From: Palsa-504 sp963844625
Lineage (GTDB): Bacteria > Actinomycetota > Actinomycetes > Streptosporangiales > Streptosporangiaceae
Direction of reading: 5' to 3'
NCBI GenBank assembly: GCA_963844625.1
Contig: CAWJPF010000023.1
Span: forward strand, 178,075-242,074
DNA length: 64,000 nt
Of this stretch, positions 1 to 8,263 are shown in pieces; within the stretch, counting starts at the first letter, position 1; the number at the start of each line of letters is the position of its first letter. The position numbers and the translations under genes are program-made. The notes below the pieces were generated by a model that did no database searches, had not been told where the DNA came from, and saw only the letters and a program-made list of their open reading frames with translations.

Positions 1-221
1 ATGACCTGGCTGACGGCCTGCTTGGTCACGCCCAGCTCGGCGGGCAGGTCGGCTCGCGGCCCGCCCGACGTGTCGACCCCCGCCAGGATGAAGGCCCCGT
101 TCCTCGGCAGGTCAGCTATCCCGAGGAGCTGCAGTTGCGCCCGGATGGACTGGGCGTACGCGCCGCGCGCGAACCTCATCAGCGTGGGGGTGGCAAACTC
201 GTTCCAGTCAGCATCGTCCAT
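1..221 (-). CDS. MarR-like regulator, N-terminal part (runs off window)
   Basis: The gene begins at ATG 221 and runs off the left edge, so 73 residues are visible. A helical N-terminus is followed by a stretch ending LGVTKQAVSQV, which reads as the first two helices of a winged helix-turn-helix and resembles MarR-type or related small regulators. It starts 21 bases after the stop of another MarR-type gene on the same strand, so the two are probably co-transcribed. No good ribosome-binding site is seen directly upstream. Family assignment rests on the HTH fragment alone and the C-terminus is missing. Confidence 0.6.
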   Translation of the reverse strand, partial: MDDADWNEFATPTLMRFARGAYAQSIRAQLQLLGIADLPRNGAFILAGVDTSGGPRADLPAELGVTKQAVSQV

Positions 222-242
222 GTCGCCGACGATATGGTCAAG

Positions 243-701
243 TCACTTGCTAGTCAAGTTAGTTGTCGAAATCGTCGCGGTGGCCCGGGCGGTGATGATG
301 CTCAGGACGCGGCCCGCGATGGCCAGGTCCTCGGCCGGCAGCTCCTCCCACAGCTGCCTGGCGATCTGGGTGGTCGCCGCGCTGATCTGGCCGTGCACCT
401 GCTGCCCGGCGGCGGTGAGCTGCACCGGCGATCCCTCAGCGCCGGAAACCTCCAGGAACTGCGCGTCGGTCAGCTTGGTGATCCGCGCCCGCGCCTCGGT
501 CTCGCTGACGGCCACGGCGTCCGCCACCCGCGCGGCGAGCTGGTTACGGTCAAGGGTTCCGCCGCTGGCCGCGGTCAGGGTCAGGGTCACCCACAGGGGC
601 TCGGTCAGGCCGGTGCCGGCCAGCAGCCGGTCCAGGATGGCGTTGAGGGTCTTCTCGGCCTGACCGATGACCCGGGGGCTCAGAACCGGATAGACGGACA
701 T
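243..701 (-). CDS. MarR-family transcriptional regulator
   Basis: A protein of 152 residues with the layout of a MarR winged-helix regulator: an N-terminal helix (LNAILDRLLAGTG), a DNA-binding core with LTAASGG and ARVADAVAVSETEARARI, a wing region (VQLTAAGQQV) and a C-terminal dimerisation helix. I chose ATG 701 because AGGAG lies six bases upstream. A longer reading to 764 would place coding sequence across the palindromic operator at 720-765. It is the first gene of a minus-strand pair and is divergent from another MarR-type gene. Autoregulation through the shared operator is an inference; the ligand is unknown. Confidence 0.75.
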   Translation of the reverse strand: MSVYPVLSPRVIGQAEKTLNAILDRLLAGTGLTEPLWVTLTLTAASGGTLDRNQLAARVADAVAVSETEARARITKLTDAQFLEVSGAEGSPVQLTAAGQQVHGQISAATTQIARQLWEELPAEDLAIAGRVLSIITARATATISTTNLTSK

Positions 702-719
702 GAAGTACTCCTTGGTCTC

Positions 720-765
720 GCCAACGTTGGCTCGACCAACATTATCATTAGTTGGCGCGGCCAAC
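720..765. promoter_or_regulatory. Palindromic operator cluster between divergent MarR genes
   Basis: Three overlapping inverted repeats share the half-site CCAAC/GTTGG. GCCAACGTTGGC at 720-731 is a perfect 12-bp palindrome. CCAAC (736-740) pairs with GTTGG (751-755) around an AT-rich centre. GTTGGC (751-756) pairs with GCCAAC (760-765). The cluster lies between the start codons at 701 (minus) and 785 (plus), where a MarR-type dimer would be expected to bind. Which of the two regulators uses it is not known. Confidence 0.65.
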
Positions 766-784
766 AGCTGTTAGCGTGAGGCGC

Positions 785-1441
785 ATGACACCGGGCGACT
801 CCTGCACGCCGGCCCGGCTGACGGCCAGGCCCGCGGAGCCGATTTCCACGCCGGCCCGGCTGACGACCACGCCGGCCCGGCTGATGACCACGCCGGCCAG
901 GCCGATCAGCCAGCTCTCGACGCACGGCGACCGGCTGCTGACCGAACGGCTCGCGACCGCGGGGGCACGCGGCTATCACTACCGGGTGCTCGCCGCGCTG
1001 GAGGAGTTCGGGCCGGCCAGCCAGGCGAGCCTGGGCCGCCGCACCGCCATGGACCGCAGCGACGTGGTGGCCGCGGTCAACGACCTCGCCCGCCTTGAGC
1101 TGGTACGGCGCACCCCAGACGCGGCCGACCGGCGCCGCAATGTCATCACGATCACCCCGGCCGGCCTCGCGCACCTGCAGCGGCTCGACGGGCTGCTGGC
1201 CGAGGTCCAGGACGAGCTGCTCGCCCCGCTGTCACCCGCCGAGCGCGACCAGCTGACCCGGCTGCTCGGCCGCCTGCTGGCCCACCACAGCGGGGCCCAG
1301 CCGGTTGATCGTCTACCTTTAGGCAATACCACGCGTCACCGGAAGGGGCAGGCATGGATCGGATCGAGCGCCGGGAGTTCGTGCGGAAGCACCGGACCTG
1401 CATTTTCGGGTACAACCGGCGCAGCGACGGGCCCGCCATGA
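785..1441 (+). CDS. MarR-family regulator with repeat-bearing N-terminus
   Basis: The winged-helix core is clear: LAALEEFG, RTAMDRSDVVAAVNDLARL (recognition helix), RRTPDAADRRRNVITITPAG (wing, with the typical MarR DRR motif), then a C-terminal helix LSPAERDQLTRLLGRLL. The first ~40 residues are an odd PARLT/TPARL repeat made by a 21-bp DNA repeat; ATG 884 is an alternative start that removes most of it. The frame stays open for about 40 codons past the usual MarR end and overlaps the next gene by 88 bases in another frame, so the true C-terminus may be changed by a frameshift. Divergent from a second MarR gene. Confidence 0.65.
   Translation: MTPGDSCTPARLTARPAEPISTPARLTTTPARLMTTPARPISQLSTHGDRLLTERLATAGARGYHYRVLAALEEFGPASQASLGRRTAMDRSDVVAAVNDLARLELVRRTPDAADRRRNVITITPAGLAHLQRLDGLLAEVQDELLAPLSPAERDQLTRLLGRLLAHHSGAQPVDRLPLGNTTRHRKGQAWIGSSAGSSCGSTGPAFSGTTGAATGPP
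805..905 (+). repeat. 21-bp tandem repeat in regulator 5' end
   Basis: CACGCCGGCCCGGCTGA recurs at 805, 847 and 868, with a partial copy at 889. The spacing is 21 or 42 bases, so the period stays in frame and encodes a seven-residue PARLT-type unit. One copy, around 826-846, has diverged. Confidence 0.8.
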
Positions 1442-1836
1442 CGGTCGTGTACTACGTCATGGACGGCGATGACCTGCTGATCTCGACCATGGCGGCCCGC
1501 GGCAAGGCGGCCGCCGTGCGGCGCGACCCGAAGGTCAGCCTGTGCATCCTCGACGAGCAGTGGCCCCTCACTTACCTGCAGGTCTACGGGGACGCCACGC
1601 TCGAGGAGGACTTCGGCCAGTCCGTGGACGTGCTGCGCCGGGTCATCGACCTGATGGCCGGCCAGGAGGTGGGGTCGGGCAAGCTCGCCGAGATCGAGCG
1701 GATGGCCCGCGAGGAAAACCGGGTCGTGATCCGGGTCCACCCCTACGCCACGTTCGCCACCCCGCCGCGCCACGTCTACAAGGCCGAGGACATCGACACG
1801 CTCACCCACTTCACCAGCAACAGCCAGCCGTGGTGA
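1354..1836 (+). CDS. PPOX-class (F420-/FMN-type) oxidoreductase
   Basis: A 160-residue split-barrel flavin/F420-binding protein of the pyridoxamine-phosphate-oxidase-like class. Features include GPAMTVVYYVMDGDDLLIST (beta strands of the barrel), ARGKAAAVRRDPKVSLCIL (cofactor phosphate-binding segment, typical of this class) and YLQVYGDATLEE. Members reduce small molecules with F420H2 or flavin in the actinobacterial cytoplasm; the substrate here cannot be told. The start ATG 1354 has a GGAAGGGG ribosome-binding site. It follows, and overlaps out of frame, the MarR gene, which may regulate it. Cofactor choice (F420 versus FMN) is inferred from the actinobacterial setting. Confidence 0.75.
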   Translation: MDRIERREFVRKHRTCIFGYNRRSDGPAMTVVYYVMDGDDLLISTMAARGKAAAVRRDPKVSLCILDEQWPLTYLQVYGDATLEEDFGQSVDVLRRVIDLMAGQEVGSGKLAEIERMAREENRVVIRVHPYATFATPPRHVYKAEDIDTLTHFTSNSQPW

Positions 1837-1890
1837 CGGCCGAGGGGACGAGGGCACGCACGACGCTCCGTTAGGTCAAAAAAATCTTTA

Positions 1891-2118
1891 ATGGCCGAAC
1901 GGGCGGCGTTTCTCGATTTAGATGCCAAGCGCCGAGGGATCCCATGGACGACGTGGCGCCGGAGCTCGTGGCGGCCGCTGATCGAGCTGAACCGGCCGAA
2001 ACGGGCCGTCAGGGCCATAGCGGCGGTGACGGAGAGCGCGCTGGCCGCGGAGCGGGACAGCATGGCCTCGCCCGAGCACGTCGCGATCGTGGCCGGGCTC
2101 ATCGCGAAGAGCGGCTGA
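1891..2118 (+). CDS. Small hypothetical protein, possibly a gene remnant
   Basis: 75 codons with good actinobacterial codon use in the second half (EHVAIVAGLIAKSG end) but a poorly supported beginning. The upstream sequence is an A-rich stretch (TCAAAAAAATC) with no ribosome-binding site. No family is recognised. The helical, basic middle (ELNRPKRAVRAIAAV) could be the tail of a larger lost gene. It lies between the PPOX gene and an SDR. Reported with low confidence. Confidence 0.3.
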   Translation: MAERAAFLDLDAKRRGIPWTTWRRSSWRPLIELNRPKRAVRAIAAVTESALAAERDSMASPEHVAIVAGLIAKSG

Positions 2119-2185
2119 GCTAGTTCTGGCGGGTATAGCGTGACGGGACGAGGACCACGCGGTCCGTGGCGTAACGGAGTCGGCG

Positions 2186-3049
2186 ATGGCTGGCAGCAAC
2201 GCCGGCCCGATGGCCGGCCAGACGGTTCTGGTCACCGGCGGCAGCAGCGGGATCGGTAAGGCCACCGCCACCGGCCTGGCGGCGCTGGGGGCCCGGGTCG
2301 GCATTACCGGCCGCGACCCGGCCCGGACCCGGGCGGCGGCCGCCGACGTCGCCGCGGCGTCCGGGCATCCCGCGGTGGATCCGTTCAGTGCCGACCTGTC
2401 ATCCCAGGCGGAGGTGCGGCGGCTGGCCGGCGAGGTCCTGGCGGCGTACCCGCGGCTGGACGTACTGGTCAATAACGCGGGCGGGTTCTGGGCCACCCGC
2501 CGGGTCACCGCCGATGGCCTGGAGCACACCTTCGCGGTCAACCACCTGGCCCCTTTCCTGCTCACCGGCCTGCTGCTTGACCGGCTGAAGGCCAGCGCCC
2601 CGGCCCGGATCGTGACCGTGTCCTCCGGCGCGCACGCGTCCGGGACCCTGAGGTTTGACGATCTGCAAGGCGAGCGCAGCTACTCCGGGCAGCGGGCCTA
2701 CAGCCAGTCCAAGCTGGCCAACATCATGTTCACCTACGAGCTCGCGCGGCGCCTGGACGGCACAGGCGTCACCGCCACCGCGCTGCACCCGGGCGTGGTA
2801 CGCACCGGGTTCGCCGCCGAGGATCCCTCGCCGATGCTGAAAGTCTTCCTGCCCGTGATCCGGGTCTTCCTGAAGACGCCGGAGCAGGGCGCGGCCACCT
2901 CGGTCTACCTGGCGTCCGCACCCGAGGCCGAGGGCGTCACCGGCGAGTATTTCGCCGGCCGCAAGCCGAAGACCTCCAGCCGGTCCTCCTACGACACCGC
3001 CGCCGCGGCCAGGCTGTGGCAGGTCAGCCTCGACCTCACCGCGCTATGA
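2186..3049 (+). CDS. Short-chain dehydrogenase/reductase (SDR)
   Basis: A classical SDR of 287 residues: nucleotide-binding TGGSSGIG at residues 17-24, NNAG at 96-99, the active-site serine in TVSSGAH near 146, and the YSQSK catalytic pair Y172/K176. The longer C-terminal part (substrate loop with SPMLKVFLPVIRVFLKTPEQGA) resembles retinol-dehydrogenase/WW-domain-oxidoreductase-like SDRs that reduce or oxidise lipophilic alcohols. ATG 2186 has GGAG upstream. Its stop overlaps the next start as ATGA, so the asparaginase is translationally coupled. The substrate is unknown. Confidence 0.85.
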   Translation: MAGSNAGPMAGQTVLVTGGSSGIGKATATGLAALGARVGITGRDPARTRAAAADVAAASGHPAVDPFSADLSSQAEVRRLAGEVLAAYPRLDVLVNNAGGFWATRRVTADGLEHTFAVNHLAPFLLTGLLLDRLKASAPARIVTVSSGAHASGTLRFDDLQGERSYSGQRAYSQSKLANIMFTYELARRLDGTGVTATALHPGVVRTGFAAEDPSPMLKVFLPVIRVFLKTPEQGAATSVYLASAPEAEGVTGEYFAGRKPKTSSRSSYDTAAAARLWQVSLDLTAL

Positions 3050-4044
3050 CCGCCGCGCACGTAGCAGTGTTCTCCCTCGGCGGCACCATCGCGATGACGT
3101 CGGGCGGCGCTGGCGGGGTGGTGCCGGCGCTGACGGGGCGACAGTTGCTTGACGCGGTGCCGGGGCTGGCCGGCTTCGGCGCGGAGATCGAGGTGCATGA
3201 CTTCCGGCGGGTGCCTGGGGCGTCGCTGGGTCTTGGTGACGTGGTTGAGCTGGCGGCCGCGATCAGCACGTCGGGGGCGGACGGCTTCGTGGTGATCCAG
3301 GGCACCGACACCATCGAGGAGACCGCGTTCCTGCTCGACTTGCTGCACGCGGGCGCCGAGCCCGTCGTGGTGACGGGCGCGATGCGCCACCCCGGCCTGG
3401 CCGGGCCCGACGGGCCGGCGAACATTCTCGCGGCCCTGCAGGCGGCGGTCAGCCCGCGGCTGCGGGAGGTGGGCTGCGTGGTGGTGTTCGCCGATGAGAT
3501 CCACGCCGCCCGTTTCGCCCGCAAGACCGACGCCACGGGTCTCGCCGCGTTCACCTCGCCTTCGGCGGGGCCGATCGGGCGGATCGTCGAGGGCGAGCCG
3601 CGGCTGCTCACCCGCCCGGCCGGTGCGCGGTTCACGGTGGCCCGGGCTGGCGCGCTGTCCCGGGCGGTGCGGGTAGGCGTGATCGTCTGCACGCTCGGGG
3701 ACGACGGTGAACTGCTGCGGGCCGCCGCCGGGCGTTTCGACGGCCTGGTCGTGGCCGCGTTCGGCGGCGGCCACGTGCCCGCTTCGACGGTTCCCGCGCT
3801 GGTTGCGCTGGCCGCGCAGATTCCGGTCGTGATCGCGTCGCGGACCGGGGCCGGATCGGTGCTGGCCCGCACCTACGGCTTCCCCGGCTCGGAGCAGGAT
3901 CTGCTCAGCCGCGGCCTGATCAGCGCCGGATTCCTCGATCCGCTCAAGGCCCGGCTGCTCCTGCACGTCCTGCTGGCGGGTGGGGCGGGCCGGGAGGAGA
4001 TCGCCGCCGCGTTCGGGGTCCTGGGCGGGTACGGTCAGCCGTGA
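3046..4044 (+). CDS. L-asparaginase (type I/II family)
   Basis: 332 residues. The asparaginase signature GGTIA is at residues 12-16, with nucleophile T14. The second catalytic triplet TDT is at 87-89 (T87/D88) inside VVIQGTDTIEETAFLLD, and K160 sits in the expected place (ARFARKTD). It would hydrolyse asparagine to aspartate and ammonia. There is no signal peptide, so a cytoplasmic enzyme is likely. The start ATG overlaps the SDR stop by ATGA, which supports this start over longer readings. Downstream it converges with the ABC permease gene after about 50 bases. Confidence 0.9.
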   Translation: MTAAHVAVFSLGGTIAMTSGGAGGVVPALTGRQLLDAVPGLAGFGAEIEVHDFRRVPGASLGLGDVVELAAAISTSGADGFVVIQGTDTIEETAFLLDLLHAGAEPVVVTGAMRHPGLAGPDGPANILAALQAAVSPRLREVGCVVVFADEIHAARFARKTDATGLAAFTSPSAGPIGRIVEGEPRLLTRPAGARFTVARAGALSRAVRVGVIVCTLGDDGELLRAAAGRFDGLVVAAFGGGHVPASTVPALVALAAQIPVVIASRTGAGSVLARTYGFPGSEQDLLSRGLISAGFLDPLKARLLLHVLLAGGAGREEIAAAFGVLGGYGQP

Positions 4045-4094
4045 TCGCGGGGGTGGTGGGTGTTTTGCGGTCCGGGACCTTCGTGCCGCACCAC

Positions 4095-6443
4095 TTATTC
4101 GTTTCTGGCGACTTCTGGGCCTGTGATGCGTGCCAGCAGCGGGAAGGTGGCCGCGATGATACCGAGGGCCGCCAGGATCCCGCCTGCGGTGATGAGGTAG
4201 TACGCGGCACCGGGCGCCGCTATCGGGTAGTGCTGGGCCACGGAGGCGTACTCCGCGGCGGCGGCGAACCCGGCGCCGATCGCGACGGCGGCGACGGCGA
4301 GCAGCGGGACGGCGCTTTCCAGCGTGACGACGCGGCGCAGCGTGGCGAGCCGGGCACCGGTGAGCCGCAGCAGGCTGAACGGCCGCTTGCGGTCGGCGAG
4401 CCCGGCCGCGATCGCCGCGGCGAGCGTGCAGCCGGCGATCGGCAGGCTGACCAGGATCACCGTGTTCGCGAGCTGCTGGTAGGCGTTGTTGGTGGAATCA
4501 TCCTTCCTGATCAGGTCGCCGATGGTGGACGGCGCGGTGAGGCTGGGAGACGTGTACGCGTTCTCAAGCATCGTCCTCGCCTGCTCGACCGCCGGCACGG
4601 AGCCATTCGTCCCCACGTTAATCGCGTCCACGCCGAGGCTGTCCAGCCGCGAGGCCGGCACGTTCACGGCTGGCCAGGTGATCGCGGCCGACGTGCTGGC
4701 GTCCAGGGGGCCGTCGAACCCGTCTTCCGGGAACGCCGCCGCTGTCGCCCCGGCGGGGCAGCGGCCAAGGGCGGGCACGGCCGCGAGCTGCGCGCACGAG
4801 ATCACGCCCGCCGAAACCGGACTGGGGGCGACGCCCGGACCTGTGCCGAGGTTGTGAAATGTCCCGGGAATGGTCAGCCGCGGGTCGGCACGGACCACGA
4901 CCACTCCCTGTACGCCGGGAATCCCGCGCAGCCGTGCCGCGAGCGGCGCGGCGGGTGCGCCCGGTCCCGCGCCTGACTCGGCGGGCTCTTGCGGGGACGT
5001 GAATTCACCCGACGCCGCCAGCTGGTCCGTCACCACGGCCGCGGCCGCCGGGGTGGCAAACCGCGTGAGGTCCTTGGCGTCCTGCGTGCTGATGCTCACC
5101 ACGGCGACGGTGGTGACGAACAGGGCGAGCACCAGGCCGCTGACGGCGCGGAAGGCGGCCCTCGGGTCGTCGGCGAGGCGACGGGCGGCGATCAGCGCGC
5201 CGGGGCGGCTGGTCCGCCGGGCCATGACCCGGGCCGCGGCCATGGTGAGCCACGGGCCCGCAATGACCAGGCCGGCGATGATGAGCAGGAAGCCGGGCAG
5301 GAGCGCCCAAAGCTCGCCGCTTGGGGACGCCGGGGTGCCGTGCACGACGAAGAAGCCGAGCTCGGCGAGGCCGGCCAGCAGCGGCAGCACCCGCCAGGCC
5401 CGCGGCGCCCTCGGCGTGGTCCGGCGGGCGACGCCGAGCGGGGAGATGTGCACCCGGCGCAGCGCCAGCTGGGCCGCCACGGCGGCGGCCACGGGCACGC
5501 CGATCGCGACCACGAGGATGTCGGGCAGGCTGAGCGCCATGTCGGCGGGGAAGAACGGCTCCCCGAGGAACGAGATGCCCGCGACCGGGGCGCGCAGCAG
5601 GAAGAAGATCCCGAAGCCGACCGCCACCCCCAGGACCGCGGCCGCCGTCGATTCGGTGGCGGCGAGCAGGGAGACCTGCCTGCGGGTCGCGCCGACCAGG
5701 CGCATCGCCGCGAACCGCTGCTCGCGGCGGGCGGCCGACAGGCGGGTCGCGGTGGCGATGAAGATCAGCACCGGGGCCAGTATGGCCAGCGCCACGACGG
5801 ACAGGATGAGGTCGATGCCGCTCGGCTGGATTCCCCCGACGGCCGGGGTGTAGTCCAGGCCCTTGGGATTCACCGGCCGGTCCCCGGCGCTGAAGGGCGC
5901 CGCCGCGGCGATCGAGGTTACCTGCACGCTGTAGGGCGTGTGCGCCAGCTGCGCCGGGGTGTACCCGACGATGATGACCAGCGAGTCCGGCGACGGCAGC
6001 GCGGCGTCGCCGATCGTGCCGGCCAAGCGGCCGGGGTAGCGGTCGGACAGCTGGTCCGCCGGGGTGCTGCGCAGCAGCGCCGCGAGCGCAGGCGAGGCGT
6101 AGTACTGGCCAGGGCCCGGGTCATGGGTGAGGCCCGGAGGCACCGGTGACGAGGCGCCGGTGGCGGCCACGTCGAAGCGGTAGATGTTCTGCCTGTCGAA
6201 GGTGTCGCCGATGGGGTGCCACCACAGCGGGGCGATGCCGGCCGTCGCCGGGCCCTGGGGCACGAACGCGGTGCCGGTCAAGAACCATGCGTGCCGGTTG
6301 TTCCAGGTGCTGACCGCGTTGGTCGTGGCCACGACGGTCAGCAGCAGGCCGACGCCGAGACCGACCGCGACGGCCAGGACGACCAGCCGGGTGACCGCCT
6401 CGCGGCCGCCGTTGATCACCAGCCGCAGTCCGAGCCCGATCAC
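4095..6443 (-). CDS. FtsX/MacB-type ABC transporter permease
   Basis: A 782-residue membrane protein with one N-terminal membrane helix (LVVLAVAVGLGVGLLLTVVATT), a large extracytoplasmic domain, an FtsX core near residues 215-330 (AMRLVGATRRQVSLLAATES is the cytoplasmic coupling motif), further helices, a second periplasmic-type domain and a second FtsX core at the C-terminus (LLRLTGARLATLRRVVTLES). This double-FtsX layout is typical of actinobacterial antibiotic/peptide efflux or lipoprotein-release permeases. GTG start 6443 overlaps the ATPase stop by GTGA, so it is the last gene of the PadR-ATPase-permease operon. Confidence 0.88.
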   Translation of the reverse strand: MIGLGLRLVINGGREAVTRLVVLAVAVGLGVGLLLTVVATTNAVSTWNNRHAWFLTGTAFVPQGPATAGIAPLWWHPIGDTFDRQNIYRFDVAATGASSPVPPGLTHDPGPGQYYASPALAALLRSTPADQLSDRYPGRLAGTIGDAALPSPDSLVIIVGYTPAQLAHTPYSVQVTSIAAAAPFSAGDRPVNPKGLDYTPAVGGIQPSGIDLILSVVALAILAPVLIFIATATRLSAARREQRFAAMRLVGATRRQVSLLAATESTAAAVLGVAVGFGIFFLLRAPVAGISFLGEPFFPADMALSLPDILVVAIGVPVAAAVAAQLALRRVHISPLGVARRTTPRAPRAWRVLPLLAGLAELGFFVVHGTPASPSGELWALLPGFLLIIAGLVIAGPWLTMAAARVMARRTSRPGALIAARRLADDPRAAFRAVSGLVLALFVTTVAVVSISTQDAKDLTRFATPAAAAVVTDQLAASGEFTSPQEPAESGAGPGAPAAPLAARLRGIPGVQGVVVVRADPRLTIPGTFHNLGTGPGVAPSPVSAGVISCAQLAAVPALGRCPAGATAAAFPEDGFDGPLDASTSAAITWPAVNVPASRLDSLGVDAINVGTNGSVPAVEQARTMLENAYTSPSLTAPSTIGDLIRKDDSTNNAYQQLANTVILVSLPIAGCTLAAAIAAGLADRKRPFSLLRLTGARLATLRRVVTLESAVPLLAVAAVAIGAGFAAAAEYASVAQHYPIAAPGAAYYLITAGGILAALGIIAATFPLLARITGPEVARNE

Positions 6444-7120
6444 GGCTTAGCCCCGGTGAGCGTGCTGACCTTGCCGTCCCTGACGACGACCTCGCGGTCG
6501 GCGTAGGCGGCGACCCGGGCGTCGTGGGTGACCAGGATGACCGTGGTGCCGTGCTCGCGGGCGGCGGCGGTGAGCAGATCCATCACCAGTTCGCCCGACA
6601 CCGAGTCGAGCGACCCGGTCGGCTCGTCGGCGAACAGCACCTCAGGACCGGTGACCAGGCCGCGGGCCAGCGCGACACGCTGGGCCTGCCCGCCGGACAG
6701 CTCCCCGGACCTGCGGTACTCGAGCCCGTCCAGACCGAGCGTGCCGAACCAGTTCCTGGCCGCCGTCATCGCCGGGCCGCGGCGGGTGCCGGACAGCAGC
6801 AGAGGCAGGGCGACGTTCTCTTCCGCGGTCAGCTCGGGGACCAGCTGGCCGGACTGGAACACGAACCCGAACCGGTCCCGGCGCAGCGCGCTGCGCCGGT
6901 CGTCGCTCAGGGTGTCCAGCCGCTGCCCGCCGAACCAGACCTGTCCCTCCTCGGGGACCAGGATGCCCGCCAGGCAGTGCAGCAAGGTGGACTTGCCGGA
7001 ACCGCTCGGCCCCATGACCGCGACGATCTCGCCCGGCCGGATTCTCAGCGAGGCGCCGCGCAGCGCCGGCGTCTGCCCGAACGACTTCACTACGTTCTGG
7101 GCCTCGATGATCGCGCTCAC
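6440..7120 (-). CDS. ABC transporter ATP-binding protein (MacB/LolD type)
   Basis: 226 residues. Walker A GPSGSGKST is at 37-45, the Q-loop in FVFQSGQLVPELT, signature LSGGQAQR, Walker B VLFADEPTGSLD and switch histidine VTHD. It powers the FtsX-type permease encoded next. GTG 7120 was chosen because it overlaps the PadR stop as GTGA and precedes the usual N-terminus (IIEAQNVVKSFGQ); longer readings lie inside the PadR gene. Same operon as the regulator in front and the permease behind; an export role is inferred. Confidence 0.92.
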   Translation of the reverse strand: MSAIIEAQNVVKSFGQTPALRGASLRIRPGEIVAVMGPSGSGKSTLLHCLAGILVPEEGQVWFGGQRLDTLSDDRRSALRRDRFGFVFQSGQLVPELTAEENVALPLLLSGTRRGPAMTAARNWFGTLGLDGLEYRRSGELSGGQAQRVALARGLVTGPEVLFADEPTGSLDSVSGELVMDLLTAAAREHGTTVILVTHDARVAAYADREVVVRDGKVSTLTGAKP

Positions 7121-7641
7121 TGGCGCACCGCCCGCGCAAGCAGGTCCAGCCGGGCCGTGGTGTGGTCTATCCATCGCAGGTCTGCCTCCAGGTGGTACAG
7201 GCCATAGTCGGCGAGCAGGGTGCTGACCACCTCACCGCGCTGCTTCAGCTCGGTGAGCTCGCGCATCCGCTGCAGGTGGGCCGCCCGCTGGACGTCCAGG
7301 TACCGGTCGGCGGGGCGGCCCAGCATCAGGGCCAGTACGACCTTGGCGAACAGCACCGTCTGCAGGTGCGGCTCGGGCGGGGCCGGCTCGGCGAGCCACT
7401 GCCCGACGTCAGCGATGCCGGCTTCGGTGATCGTGTAGCGCTTGCGGTCGGGTCCCTCGCCGTGCTCGGCCGGCCCGGCGATCGCCTTGCCGTCCCGGGC
7501 CAGCCGGGACAAGGTTGCGTAGACCTGACCGTAGGGCAGCGGCTTGCCCCGGCCGAAGTAGGTGTCGTAGTCCCGCTTGAGGTCGTAGCCGTGACTCGGC
7601 TCTCGCTCCAGCAGGCCCAGCAGTGTCAGCGGAACACTCAT
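7117..7641 (-). CDS. PadR-family transcriptional regulator
   Basis: 174 residues starting at ATG 7641. The PadR winged helix is clear: LTLLGLLEREPSHGYDLKR, then PLPYGQVYATLSRLARDGK and the wing RKRYTITEAG. It is followed by a vinculin-like C-terminal helical domain (LQRMRELTELKQRGEVVSTLLADY). PadR proteins usually repress neighbouring transporter genes until a drug is bound. It is the first gene of the operon with the ABC ATPase and permease, and an inverted repeat lies directly in front of the start. Little or no 5' leader is visible. Confidence 0.88.
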   Translation of the reverse strand: MSVPLTLLGLLEREPSHGYDLKRDYDTYFGRGKPLPYGQVYATLSRLARDGKAIAGPAEHGEGPDRKRYTITEAGIADVGQWLAEPAPPEPHLQTVLFAKVVLALMLGRPADRYLDVQRAAHLQRMRELTELKQRGEVVSTLLADYGLYHLEADLRWIDHTTARLDLLARAVRQ

Positions 7642-7646
7642 ACCCG

Positions 7647-7671
7647 AGAGAATACACTCGGCGTATACTCT
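7647..7671 (-). promoter_or_regulatory. Probable PadR operator/promoter
   Basis: Imperfect inverted repeat AGAGAATAC (7647-7655) / GTATACTCT (7663-7671), 8 of 9 positions paired. It ends 6 bases upstream of the padR-like start codon and contains a TATA-like core. Position and symmetry suit an autoregulatory PadR site; binding is inferred. Confidence 0.55.
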
Positions 7672-7713
7672 GGGCAAGTAGTGGTCCGCCGCCGGATCGC
7701 CAGGCGGCAGACG

Positions 7714-7817
7714 CTCGCCGGGGCGGGTGCACCTCGCCGGGGCGGGTGCACCTCGCCGGGGCCGGTGCACCTCGCCGGGGCCGGTGCACCTCGCCGGGGC
7801 CGGTGCGCCTCGCCGGG
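7714..7817 (+). repeat. 19-bp tandem repeat, five copies
   Basis: Units CTCGCCGGGGCSGGTGCAC run at 7714, 7733, 7752, 7771 and 7790, with a partial sixth copy from 7809. The period is exactly 19, so it is not a coding-frame repeat. The array sits about 45 bases upstream of the PadR operator and could vary in copy number. Confidence 0.9.
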
Positions 7818-8263
7818 CAAGCTCGGCGTCGATGTCAGGGCTTGTACGTTGCTTCGATCATGAGACGGCACGCTGGGCTGGCCAGGGTGTTGGGGGATTT
7901 ATCCAAGATCGCTCTTTCGGGCCGGCTGTCGCCAGCTGTCGCCGGCTGTCACAACAACGTCCAAGACACGAGGCCCTCTAGTCTCCTCTGCACCTAGCAC
8001 CGGGATATGTCTGCAGTTTCTGGGGTGATAGCCCCAGAAACTGCAGACATATCCACGGCGGGCGCGCGTCCACGGCTGGCTCGCGCGGGAGGTAGCTGCC
8101 AGCCTGCCTGGACTGAGGTGGGTTCTTGGGCAACACCCCTCCTTCGGGTCGGCTGCCACATTCATGCGCTCGAAGGCGGGCGAGACGGCTGCGGTTGGCG
8201 GGCGAATAGCGGGCGACGGTAGCGGGCGACGGTAGCGGGCGGGGCCGGTCAGGCCGGATCTGG
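7818..8263. other. Non-coding stretch between PadR operon and TetR gene
   Basis: No supportable gene on either strand. The only clear structure is the long hairpin at 8003-8054. The rest is GC-rich sequence with short direct repeats near 8205-8240 (GCGGGCGACGGTA twice). Confidence 0.6.
8003..8054. repeat. Perfect 23-bp-arm intergenic hairpin element
   Basis: Arms 8003-8025 and 8032-8054 are perfect reverse complements over 23 bp around a 6-base loop (TGATAG). The arm carries TGTCTGCAGTTTCTGGGG. There is no T-tract, and no gene ends close by on either strand. A related, less perfect element lies at 21634-21676, which suggests a dispersed palindromic repeat rather than a terminator. Confidence 0.85.

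Noticed and set aside
4989..6149. Long plus-strand open frame (386 codons) over the ABC permease.
   Set aside because: It is the antisense shadow of the FtsX permease gene: Arg/Gly/Asp-rich product, no start signal, no family.
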